Assembly: GCA_013376985.1 (NCBI GenBank)
Contig: JACABB010000003.1
Span: forward strand, 111,280 to 175,279
Reading direction: 5' to 3'
DNA from: Bacteroidales bacterium
GTDB taxonomy: Bacteria > Bacteroidota > Bacteroidia > Bacteroidales > Tenuifilaceae
Length of the DNA stretch: 64,000 bases
Shown one piece after another: positions 1 to 7,137 of this stretch (the first letter of the stretch is position 1; the number at the start of each line of letters is the position of its first letter). The notes beneath the pieces are model-generated. The model did no database searches and was not told the origin of the DNA. It saw only the letters and a list, made by a program, of their open reading frames with translations. A program made the translations under genes and the position numbers.

Positions 1-54
1 ATATCGCAATTTGCGATAGGGGCTAACACCTTTTATGTAATGGCTATTCCACAA
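1..54. repeat. 54-bp direct repeat, copy 1, with TATCGCAA palindrome
   Basis: These 54 bases recur without change at 147-200. The block opens with an almost perfect palindrome, TATCGCAA (2-9), one spacer base, then TTGCGATA (11-18). Downstream text beginning with TGTTATAGA (about 86) and ending in a TCAAGGAATTGGGG motif is repeated in diverged form near 285-315 and again near 640-670, so the copies belong to a larger degenerate repeat family. The window begins inside or at the edge of this repeat. No gene is visible. Confidence 0.85.
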
Positions 55-146
55 ATAACAAAATAATAAACTTCCTATACGAACCTGTTATAGATACTTC
101 TCAAGGAATTGGGGTTTTATTCATCTAGCAACACCCATTTGCTATT

Positions 147-200
147 ATATCGCAATTTGCGATAGGGGCTAACACCTTTTATGTAATGGCTATTCCACAA
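147..200. repeat. 54-bp direct repeat, copy 2
   Basis: Exact second copy of bases 1-54, including the TATCGCAA/TTGCGATA dyad. The distance between copies is 146 bp, and the following degenerate block (TGTTATAGA near 285, then CTCAAAGGGTTGGGG) is about 53 bp further away than in copy 1. The pattern fits duplication followed by insertion or decay. Its function is unknown. Confidence 0.85.
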
Positions 201-365
201 AAAACACAAAGAAATAACAAAAGACACTAAGCAAATACACATTTACACCGAAAGAAAGAAGAGGAAGAAACCACCGTATCACCATGTTATAGACCCTTCT
301 CAAAGGGTTGGGGTTATTTTTTATTGGAATAGAACTACTACTACTTCTTACAACCCTTTCGGTGC

Positions 366-552
366 TGTCCCGTAGGGACAATATATCGGTAAATCCAAAA
401 TCATCCCTCCGCTTCTTTAAATCCCATCGGGATGAAATTATATTTGGGTGAGTTTAGCAAGCGGAAGAAATAAGTGCCTACAATTTCATCCCTAGCGGGA
501 TTTTTAAAAACCTTTACTTTACCCTTTACCAATATATCGTCCCTATCGGGAC
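366..552. repeat. cluster of short REP-like hairpins
   Basis: Four short perfect hairpins of one style lie close together: TGTCCC/GGGACA (366-380), ATCCC/GGGAT (421-433), ATCCC/GGGAT (488-501) and GTCCC/GGGAC (539-552), each with a 3-4 base loop such as TATC or TAGC. They resemble the repetitive extragenic palindromes common in Bacteroidota genomes, but no REP-associated transposase is present in the window. Open frames crossing this stretch are not credible genes. Confidence 0.6.
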
Positions 553-704
553 TTTCCAAGAGGGGCAAATTGTTGGTAGATCCTAGGTTTCGCATTTTGC
601 AATTTTTTGTTGCAAACCATTTCCCTTCCTCCGTGCAGTTGTTATTATCCCTTTTCAAAGGATTGGGGTTTTTATTTATAAAGAAAATAGTAATCCATAG
701 CTAT

Positions 705-1012
705 AAATTACCATTTTCCGAAAATATAATGGTATTCTAACGAATAAGATTACCATTATCCGAAAATATAATGGTAACCTAACGAATAAAGTTATCATTA
801 TCCGAAAATATAATGGTGATCTCACGAGTAAGATTACCATTATCCGAAAATACAATGGTAATCTAACGAATAAAGTTACCATTATCCGAAAATATAATGG
901 TGATTTCACGCTTAAGATTACCATTTTCCGAAAATATAATGGTATTCTAACGAATAAGATTACCATTATCCGAAAATATAATGGTGATCTCACGAGTAAG
1001 ATTACCATTTTC
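705..1012. repeat. 42-bp tandem repeat array with an inverted repeat in each unit
   Basis: The ACCATT motif recurs with its first C at 711, 753, 795, 837, 879, 921, 963 and 1005, an exact 42-bp period giving seven full units plus a partial one. Most units hold an 8-bp inverted repeat, ACCATTAT and ATAATGGT, around CCGAAAAT; some carry ACCATTTT or a single change. The other half of the unit (for example CTAACGAATAAAG) varies among a few types. The unit at 921 is identical to the unit at 711, and the unit at 963 nearly matches the one at 795, suggesting block duplication. Because 42 is a multiple of three, one minus-strand frame stays open with a 14-residue hydrophobic repeat, which is probably incidental. 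Confidence 0.9.
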
Positions 1013-1077
1013 CTATTATATTTTAATAATCAATAGATTTAATTCAAAGTAATGAATAAATTAAATGCTTATACAAT

Positions 1078-1303
1078 AATGTTGTTTAGCTAAGTCCGAA
1101 GGGCTTGAATACGAATAACCTCCGGTAACACCGGAGGTAGCAAATATGTTGGTTACCAACTCTGAAAGGGTTGAATATTTAACCATAACCCCACATTTAA
1201 CCCTTTCAGGGTTGGTTTTATACCCTTTATCAGCTCCCCCAATTTCATTGGGGGCTATTCATATTTAAGTCCTATCGGACTTATGGCTTAACTAAACAGC
1301 ATT
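1078..1303. repeat. 226-bp composite of nested stem-loops bounded by inverted repeats
   Basis: The ends are inverted repeats of 17 bp with 15 matches (1078-1094 and 1287-1303). Inside are ACCTCCGGT/ACCGGAGGT (1118-1138), an imperfect 18-bp inverted repeat around AACTCTGAAAGGGTT (1155-1172 and 1199-1216), a CCCCCAAT/ATTGGGGG stem (1232-1256) and AAGTCC/GGACTT (1267-1282). The arrangement looks like a MITE or a REP-type cluster. No protein can be read across it. Confidence 0.7.
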
Positions 1304-1385
1304 AATTTGTATGAAAATAAAATTATTAATAGTTTTAATGCCATTAATCTAATTATCTCTACTTTGATAGATTGCTTATAACACG

Positions 1386-1436
1386 AAAAATCAACCCAAT
1401 TTTACCCCTACCCCTAAAGGGATTGGGTTGATTTTT
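1386..1436. repeat. 15-bp-arm perfect inverted repeat
   Basis: The arms are 1386-1400 and 1422-1436 (the left arm reads AAAAATCAACCCAAT and the right arm is its exact complement), separated by a 21-base loop rich in C and T. A weaker CCCTTTAGGGTTTAGGG stretch follows at about 1445-1463. The hairpin could act as a terminator for either strand or be another mobile palindrome. It lies about 115 bp upstream of the helical protein gene at 1552. Confidence 0.6.
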
Positions 1437-1551
1437 CTGCTTTTTCCCTTTAGGGTTTAGGGTAAAAAAGCAAAGAAAATCAAGTTTATTTCAAATCTGT
1501 TAAAGTAGAATTATAAACAGGGAACATTATTCCCATTAAAACAAATACTTT

Positions 1552-2217
1552 ATGAAGTTACCGTCAGAAGGTGCATCGAGTGAGGTATTGGTTAACTACT
1601 CTGTTTACACATCGGTTCGGGTGGCTGTTAAACATGAAACCAATCAATTATCCGCTCCAATAGTTAATGCTTGCGAAGCATTAGAAACAAAAATTGCAGA
1701 ACGAAAAAGGAAGGCAAAGGAAAGCGCTGCAAAGCTGGCAATGCGCGACGAAAAAAACGATTGTTGCGATAATGCAATTGTAAACCTATCGTTGGAGCTG
1801 CTAAGTTCCACTGGAAACAGCAGGGAGGATAGTCGCTATAAGAGTTTATTTACTAAAACTCCAAGTAGAATAACAGTACAACCAATTAAAGATAAATCGA
1901 GCGACGTTAAAGTATTAATCCAAAAACTTAGTACCAATAGCGGGGATGCCATATATGCAAAGCATTTACCATTAATACAAGCGGCAGTAGCTGAGCTTGA
2001 TGAAGCAGAAGCAAGCTACCAAGCAGCATTGATAAACGAGCAGAGCAGCTACGATTTCGAGAAAGCATCCCAAGCAGCATTACGCAGCACTTTAGTAAGA
2101 ACCTACGGAAAGCTTATTGATATAGCAGGGAAGAAGAATGCAGATAACTATTTTAAGAAAGCAGCGGATAAAAAGAAGAAAGAAACAAAGCAGGGAGGAA
2201 CATCCATTGAGCCTTGA
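1552..2217 (+). CDS. hypothetical helical protein
   Basis: I do not recognise this 221-residue protein. It has no signal peptide or membrane segment and reads as mostly alpha-helical. A strongly charged stretch runs over about residues 42-70 (rich in K, R, E and A), a second helix rich in A and E covers about 142-180, and the C-terminus is a lysine-rich tail (about 200-215). The codon structure is orderly and the frame is the only long one on either strand here, so a real gene is likely. Start: the first ATG, 1552, follows an A-rich stretch. It stands alone directly after the repeat cluster. Conserved orphan proteins of this kind are often found next to Bacteroidota repeats, but that link is my inference. 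Confidence 0.65.
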   Translation: MKLPSEGASSEVLVNYSVYTSVRVAVKHETNQLSAPIVNACEALETKIAERKRKAKESAAKLAMRDEKNDCCDNAIVNLSLELLSSTGNSREDSRYKSLFTKTPSRITVQPIKDKSSDVKVLIQKLSTNSGDAIYAKHLPLIQAAVAELDEAEASYQAALINEQSSYDFEKASQAALRSTLVRTYGKLIDIAGKKNADNYFKKAADKKKKETKQGGTSIEP

Positions 2218-2623
2218 GATAATTAGAGTGATATAAAAGTTAAACCCTTTACGGAAAGCTAATCTCATAGGATAACATTTCCTCCCTCGAAAGTGTCTGC
2301 ACATTTTGATTTTTGCTCAATGCCGCCCCGCAAAGCAAAAAACACAAAAGGAGCAGACACTTTTGTTTTTCTTATCTCCAATAGGGTATAATATAGAATA
2401 TGACTGTTTTAAATACCCCCAAAAGATAAAATTGCCTTTTGATAATTTATAATAAATCACTAAGTTTGATAAAGATTACTAAAAGGTACACAATACATTT
2501 TAATATGAGTGTATAAATGTGGTTTTGGTGCATGTATAATAAGTTAGCAAACATTATCAAAGAGAACGACTTAACATAAGTAATCGTTATAAAGAGAGAT
2601 AGATTAAAATGAGGATTTAAGCC
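2218..2623. other. intergenic region with one strong stem-loop
   Basis: No convincing gene lies here. A 10-bp perfect inverted repeat, AAGTGTCTGC at 2291-2300 and its complement at 2353-2362, is followed by TTTGTTTTT, so it may terminate the upstream gene, though the 52-base loop is long for an intrinsic terminator. The rest is AT-rich. A 61-codon minus-strand frame over 2447-2632 has low-complexity hydrophobic content and is not accepted. Confidence 0.5.
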
Positions 2624-2980
2624 TTGAATCAAATTGAATATTTTTTAATGAAATATAAAATACATGACATGATTGAACTAGATGTAATTAAAGAAGCAGT
2701 TAGCAAATTTCCAATCTCTGGTGATTTCATCACTAAAATAAATGAAAATGAAATAATTTATAAAAGTGGTGGTCGTCTAACGACAAATGGACAAACAGAT
2801 TTATCGATAAATGATAAGGTTCTTGGTGTTCATCATCGCTATGATGAAAAGAAAGATGAACTTCATGTCGGAGTTTTTCATATTTCTTCTACAAAGAGAA
2901 AAGGCTGGTTTAATGCTATTTTAAAAAGAGAGAAGTTAATTAATATTCAAAGAGTACTGAAAATAAAAACAATATTATGA
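2624..2980 (+). CDS. hypothetical small protein
   Basis: Unrecognised protein of up to 118 residues, with no signal peptide or clear membrane helix. The middle part (about residues 60-95) alternates polar and hydrophobic residues with two histidine-containing motifs (GVHHRYDEKKDELHVGVFH), suggesting a beta-sheet core. The long frame opens with TTG at 2624; the first ATG is at 2648 and would give a 110-residue product, so the start is uncertain. It is the first of a run of same-direction accessory genes separated by long spacers, and an attC-like inverted repeat (3019-3159) lies just downstream. Function cannot be assigned. Confidence 0.5.
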   Translation: MNQIEYFLMKYKIHDMIELDVIKEAVSKFPISGDFITKINENEIIYKSGGRLTTNGQTDLSINDKVLGVHHRYDEKKDELHVGVFHISSTKRKGWFNAILKREKLINIQRVLKIKTIL

Positions 2981-3018
2981 ATAGGTTTGATGAGACTAGT
3001 TTATAACAATTAGAAATA

Positions 3019-3159
3019 ATAACGTTTGCTAACAGCATATTTATTGTATTTGGGCTTATGACGCATTTGGAGTTCTTAACGCTTTTTGGTAACTTTATTA
3101 ATGGGGGATAAGAAAGTGGTTTAAACTTGCAAATACAACAAATACATGAAACGTTAGGT
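3019..3159 (+). repeat. attC-like imperfect inverted repeat
   Basis: The left part (AACGTTT at 3021, then a TATTTATTGTATTTG stretch) is complementary to the right part (AAATACAACAAATACATG, then AACGTTAGGT ending at 3159). The right end holds GTTAGGT, which fits the integron core-site consensus GTTRRRY. The left core is not a good RYYYAAC match. The site sits between two cassette-like genes, as an attC would, but no integrase gene is in the window. Chance or another palindromic element remains possible. Confidence 0.4.
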
Positions 3160-3173
3160 ACAATCCAAAAAAA

Positions 3174-4226
3174 ATGACGAGAAAATTTAAGGTAGAAAAT
3201 TACAATGAAGTACTTCCGAACTACGTCAAGAATAATGAAATTTCACTTTCGACTAGATTGATAGCTAAACATTATCTGGATGAACAAGCAGAAAAATATA
3301 ATTGGATTGAATTAGAAATCGAGAAATTTAGATTTTTTATTCGTTTAGATAATAGTCCCTATTTTAAATACAAGCCACAATATAAACCTCCTTATACAGA
3401 ACCAAAGAAATGGTTTTCTAACACTTTAGCTCGTGCTTTAGCTAAAGCTTGTTTGGATAAATACGAAGGAGTTCGTTTTTTTGATGATTTTGATAGCTAT
3501 TATGCAGCTTCTGGTAAAAAAAAGTATGCCTTCAAAAATCAAAATATAATTACTAGTAAAATAAATAAAAAAAAGAAAGGTCCAGATTTAATATGCAAAA
3601 ACAATAATGAAGAATTTGTTATTGTAGAATGTAAAGGACGTTTATCACCTTACTCTGAAAAAAACCTGAAAGATTTTATCACTCAAAGTAATAATGCTCA
3701 AGTAAAAGATACTAATGGGAATATATATAAAACAAGGCACTTTGCAGTACCTTTTTACATAAGCTTTAATAATGATAAATCATCACTCTCAATTGTTGAC
3801 CCACCAAATGAGGGTAAAAGTGCGAAAGACGATAACATAAATTTAATAGAGAGAAATCATTATTCTAGAGTTCTACAGAATTTAGGTTATAGTGAATTAG
3901 CTTTTCAACTTTTGGAAAACCAAAAAGAAGTAAGTAAGTCAAAATTTGAATTACAAGTAGTTACTACTAAAATAGATAATAACAAATATGTTATACCTGA
4001 CTATTCATTAGAATTTTTTCCTTTTTACAATCAATATATTTACTGTTTAGAATTATCTAGATTTCAAAAATTGAAAGAAATAATTCAAAATCCGAATACT
4101 AATTTCAGTAGTCTATATTCAGAAACAAATCTTAGGGATAATGAGAAAAATATACATTTATCGAATGACGGTTCTTTTTTGATAAGCATGAATGAAATAA
4201 GTGAATTAAAAACAATTCAGATATAA
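3174..4226 (+). CDS. PD-(D/E)XK nuclease-like protein
   Basis: This 350-residue protein contains the signature of the PD-(D/E)XK nuclease fold: P137-D138, a hydrophobic strand, then E152-C-K154. Downstream comes GR and a loop rich in S and K. The N-terminal 130 residues are basic and aromatic, and the C-terminal part after about residue 230 has no recognised motif. Family knowledge says this fold occurs in restriction enzymes, Holliday junction resolvases and many phage-defence effectors. No methyltransferase or helicase partner is adjacent; the nearest methyltransferase (5966) looks like a small-molecule enzyme. DNA cleavage is therefore an inference. Start: the ATG at 3174 directly follows an A-run and the attC-like site. 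The gene is visibly more AT-rich than the chromosome beyond 7100. Confidence 0.7.
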   Translation: MTRKFKVENYNEVLPNYVKNNEISLSTRLIAKHYLDEQAEKYNWIELEIEKFRFFIRLDNSPYFKYKPQYKPPYTEPKKWFSNTLARALAKACLDKYEGVRFFDDFDSYYAASGKKKYAFKNQNIITSKINKKKKGPDLICKNNNEEFVIVECKGRLSPYSEKNLKDFITQSNNAQVKDTNGNIYKTRHFAVPFYISFNNDKSSLSIVDPPNEGKSAKDDNINLIERNHYSRVLQNLGYSELAFQLLENQKEVSKSKFELQVVTTKIDNNKYVIPDYSLEFFPFYNQYIYCLELSRFQKLKEIIQNPNTNFSSLYSETNLRDNEKNIHLSNDGSFLISMNEISELKTIQI

Positions 4227-4398
4227 GTACCCCCGCTCGGCATTCTAAGACATAAGCAAATAAAATAGAATAATTATTTTTGTATAAAGCCTGACATGAA
4301 TCATACCTATCCCTTAAATTTTAAAGTATTAAACTTACAAATTCAGGTTCAAGGCAGAAAAGCAGAGGCAGAGAGAGAATGAATAACTATAGAAAGAA

Positions 4399-5667
4399 AT
4401 GGATAACTTGGAAATAAAACAGATTAAAAATGCACTAGTATTTTGTAATTCACTTGAGAATGAAAATAGAGAGAATTTTAAATATTTATTGGGATTTTTA
4501 ACAGATTTTAGTTCAATTTATGATAAAGAAAAATCTCAATTGCCATACCATATTAATCTTATTGACGAATTACATGCAGACGAAAATGCTCATAGTCGAA
4601 TTTTTGCGAAGTTATTGCGTTATGAGGTAAATTATAAATACCTGTTTTTAGAAAAATTTCTAAAAGATGTTTGTAAATTTAATTTAAGGGTTGAAAAACC
4701 GAATGTTGAAAAAGTTGATTCATGTGGTCGGATTGATATTCCTATTTTTGATAAATCCTATGCTGTAGTTATTGAAAACAAAGTAACTAACAAAGCCACC
4801 GACCAAAACACAGAAAAAGGTGGGCAATTAGCAAGATATATAGAAACTATTCAAAACCAAGGGCGAAAATCAGAAGAGATTTTTGTTATCTATACTCCAA
4901 AATACAGTAGAGATCCATCCGACGATTGTTGGATAAACAAAAGCGGATATTCATATAAAGATGAGTTTAAATCCAGATTTTGTTCTTTGTCATATAGAGA
5001 TGATATCTATCCTTGGTTGAAAAATGACATTCTGCCTGAAATTGCAGAAGGAAACAAATATTTAAGAAGTGCTACAGAGCAATATATTGACCACTTGGAG
5101 GGAATGTTTAGTTTAAGATCTGAAAACGAAAAAATGAATATGGAATTACAAGATTTTATAAAAAAAGAATTGGGCTTGCAAGACGACAAACCTGAAGAAG
5201 CAAAAGAAATTCTATCTGAAAAAGAGATAGAATTAAATAATGCACTTAATCAAATCCAACTCTTGAAGAATAAATATCAAAAACAAATCGTCATCCATCA
5301 ATTTGAAAGATGGGAAAAATCATTACAAACAGATTTTCCGACTTTAGTAATTGTTGGTGATAAATTTACACGTAATGAAAATATTATTAATCTAGGAGTA
5401 AAGTTTTCTTTTGAGAATAAAAATTTCGCTGCAATAATAGAGTGCAATAATTACGTCAATGAAAACGTATATTTTGGTATTGGAAGACACTTCGTAAGTG
5501 AAACAAAACATGAATTACCAAATGCACTGCAAAGTATTCTTAATGCCAATGAATTAGTCAAACCCGTGGATTTTTGGTATGGATGGAAATATACTTCCTT
5601 AAGAGATGCTTATTCTGAATTAAAAGTGTTTATAGACAAATACATTTTAACAATAACACAAGATTAG
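4399..5667 (+). CDS. PD-(D/E)XK nuclease superfamily protein (PDDEXK_4 type)
   Basis: The 422-residue product has the layout of the PF14281-like PD-(D/E)XK family: an N-terminal helix with DENAHSRIFAKLL (about 61-73), then D113 in GRIDIPIF, then the strand and catalytic motif VVIENK with E126 and K128, followed by Q143 in QLARYIE. A likely coiled coil lies near residues 255-300, and the C-terminal 120 residues resemble a small sensing domain. Such proteins are often found alone in accessory islands, and a role in phage defence or DNA turnover is plausible but unproven. A GC-rich element starting CCCCCGCTC follows within 3 bases of the stop codon, as it does after the neighbouring genes. Confidence 0.75.
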   Translation: MDNLEIKQIKNALVFCNSLENENRENFKYLLGFLTDFSSIYDKEKSQLPYHINLIDELHADENAHSRIFAKLLRYEVNYKYLFLEKFLKDVCKFNLRVEKPNVEKVDSCGRIDIPIFDKSYAVVIENKVTNKATDQNTEKGGQLARYIETIQNQGRKSEEIFVIYTPKYSRDPSDDCWINKSGYSYKDEFKSRFCSLSYRDDIYPWLKNDILPEIAEGNKYLRSATEQYIDHLEGMFSLRSENEKMNMELQDFIKKELGLQDDKPEEAKEILSEKEIELNNALNQIQLLKNKYQKQIVIHQFERWEKSLQTDFPTLVIVGDKFTRNENIINLGVKFSFENKNFAAIIECNNYVNENVYFGIGRHFVSETKHELPNALQSILNANELVKPVDFWYGWKYTSLRDAYSELKVFIDKYILTITQD

Positions 5668-5670
5668 GAT

Positions 5671-5764
5671 CCCCCCGCTCATCGAAGTTTGCTTTCAGCG
5701 AACTCGCATAACTTGTCCCGATGCTTTTTATCGGGAGTTCACTCGGTTAGCGAAGCGTAACTTC
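5671..5764 (+). repeat. intergenic cassette-like element, long version
   Basis: Begins with CCCCCCGCTC (5671-5680) right after the stop codon of the PD-(D/E)XK gene and ends with TTAGCGAAGCGTAACTTC (5747-5764). The same start and end blocks occur at 6909-6944, there separated by only 8 bases. A shorter trace of the start block lies at 4230-4239. The long version also holds a CCCGAT/ATCGGG hairpin near 5718-5736. It is likely a mobile or recombinogenic repeat, of unknown function. Confidence 0.5.
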
Positions 5765-5965
5765 GTTGTGGTTAAATAGCGGTCTTAAATCGCACCAATT
5801 CCAAATTAAAATTCCCTGCTTTCTATAGAGTTCATCCCAATTTTGGGTATTCATTTTTTTGTTAATTTTGATATGGAAAACAGGGGATAAAACCCTATTA
5901 AGTTGGCAGTAATTTTCTTCAAACCCGCCACAGCGTAAGATGAATATTAATTTTAATTATTTAAC

Positions 5966-6814
5966 ATGAATTTTATGTATAATTTGAAACAAGCAAATAA
6001 TCCAAATCAAACTATTGTATATAATGAAGAATGGATAAAATCTTATGATAATTATGCTAAACTTATTTATGAAATTGATTCAGATATTTATAATAATCAA
6101 AAAAGGTTTGAAAGAGATGTACAAATAGTTCAAAATGTAATAAAAAAAAGTAATATAAAACCTATATCAATTATAGATTTAGCTTGTGGACCAGGTGGTC
6201 ATTCAGTTGAACTTGCAAAACTAAATCCTGAAATTTCGATATTAGGATTAGATTATTCAAATGGTTTTTTAGAAATTGCTAAAAATAGAGCAAATCAACT
6301 AGGAAATTTAAATAATCTTTATTTTGAAAATTGTGATATGAGAAATATACAATTACCAGATAATTATACAAATGTAGTAGCAATGTTTGGTAATAGTTTT
6401 GGTTATTTTAGTGATAAAAAGAATGAATTAGCTTTTAAAGAAATTCAAAGAATTATTAAACAAAATGGAATATTGATTATGAATTTAACTAATATTGATA
6501 GTATAAATTATCTAAAACCTTTTGCAGAATATATTGTAGATACTCCAAGTTTTGGAAGATTGGTAGATAGAAGATATAAAATTTGGGATTCTACAACCAA
6601 AAGATCAGTTGGAAGAAAAATTCATTTAATTCAAGATGGCCAAGTTTTACTTGACCAATCTTTATCTATTAGAGTTTATACTCAAAATGAATTACAAAAT
6701 TTAGCTAAAAAAGTAGGATTTAAAAACATTGAATTATTATCTAATATACAAGACAATAAAAATGAAAATTTAGGATTAATGAGCGATACTAATTGGTATT
6801 TGTTTTCTAAATAA
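5966..6814 (+). CDS. class I SAM-dependent methyltransferase
   Basis: The 282-residue product shows the Rossmann methyltransferase motif I at residues 69-78 (IIDLACGPGGHS) and the acidic ribose-binding residue D96 at the end of the next strand (LGLDYSN). A post-I motif with CDMRNI follows near residue 120, then GNSFGYF. There is no DNA-recognition domain and no NPPY or DPPY motif, so a DNA adenine or N4-cytosine methyltransferase is unlikely; small-molecule substrates are typical of this type. Base composition is extremely AT-rich compared with genes after 7100, which suggests transfer. Start: ATG 5966, with a second in-frame ATG three codons later as an alternative. Confidence 0.8.
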   Translation: MNFMYNLKQANNPNQTIVYNEEWIKSYDNYAKLIYEIDSDIYNNQKRFERDVQIVQNVIKKSNIKPISIIDLACGPGGHSVELAKLNPEISILGLDYSNGFLEIAKNRANQLGNLNNLYFENCDMRNIQLPDNYTNVVAMFGNSFGYFSDKKNELAFKEIQRIIKQNGILIMNLTNIDSINYLKPFAEYIVDTPSFGRLVDRRYKIWDSTTKRSVGRKIHLIQDGQVLLDQSLSIRVYTQNELQNLAKKVGFKNIELLSNIQDNKNENLGLMSDTNWYLFSK

Positions 6815-7137
6815 TACATATTTTACAAAATAGTTTTGGAAAACGATTGAAAATTGAAGTCGAATAAAACCGCTAACATCGCACAGCCGACAATTGCCAG
6901 CCTTTTTGCCCCCCGCTCGTCAGAGTTTAGCGAAGCGTAACTTCATCCTAATCCGTGATTTTAAATGGTTGCGTTGGAGCAATCGCTAAATTTTCAATAA
7001 TAAATTTAAATCTATATTGTTAAACACAAGCATCTATATAAAATCGATCTGCAAATAATTACAATCTTCTACAAAAGTTACGCAACCAAAAACGCTTTCG
7101 TTTCATCTTAGTTTTAACAAGTAGTAAAACTCATTGT
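6815..7137. other. intergenic region with cassette-like element, short version
   Basis: Holds a second copy of the recurring element: CCCCCCGCTCG at 6909-6919 and TTAGCGAAGCGTAACTTC at 6927-6944, preceded by a GC-rich stretch with CCGCTAACATCGCAC. Beyond 6945 it is AT-rich and leads to the serpin gene. The element marks the right boundary of the accessory region. No gene was seen. Confidence 0.5.

Noticed and set aside
190-740. Three overlapping frames of 63-88 residues across the repeat cluster
   Set aside because: They run through REP-like hairpins and duplicated blocks on both strands and have low-complexity or implausible composition.
676-1008. A 110-residue minus-strand frame made of 14-residue hydrophobic repeats
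   Set aside because: The frame is open only because the repeat period, 42, is a multiple of three. The sequence is fully explained by the tandem array, and no promoter or leader is evident.
705-1012. CRISPR array
   Set aside because: The variable parts are related to each other and only about 18 bases long, the conserved part is an inverted repeat of 24 bases, and there is no cas gene.
2447-2632. A 61-residue hydrophobic minus-strand frame
   Set aside because: AT-rich chance frame overlapping the possible start of the next gene, with no support.
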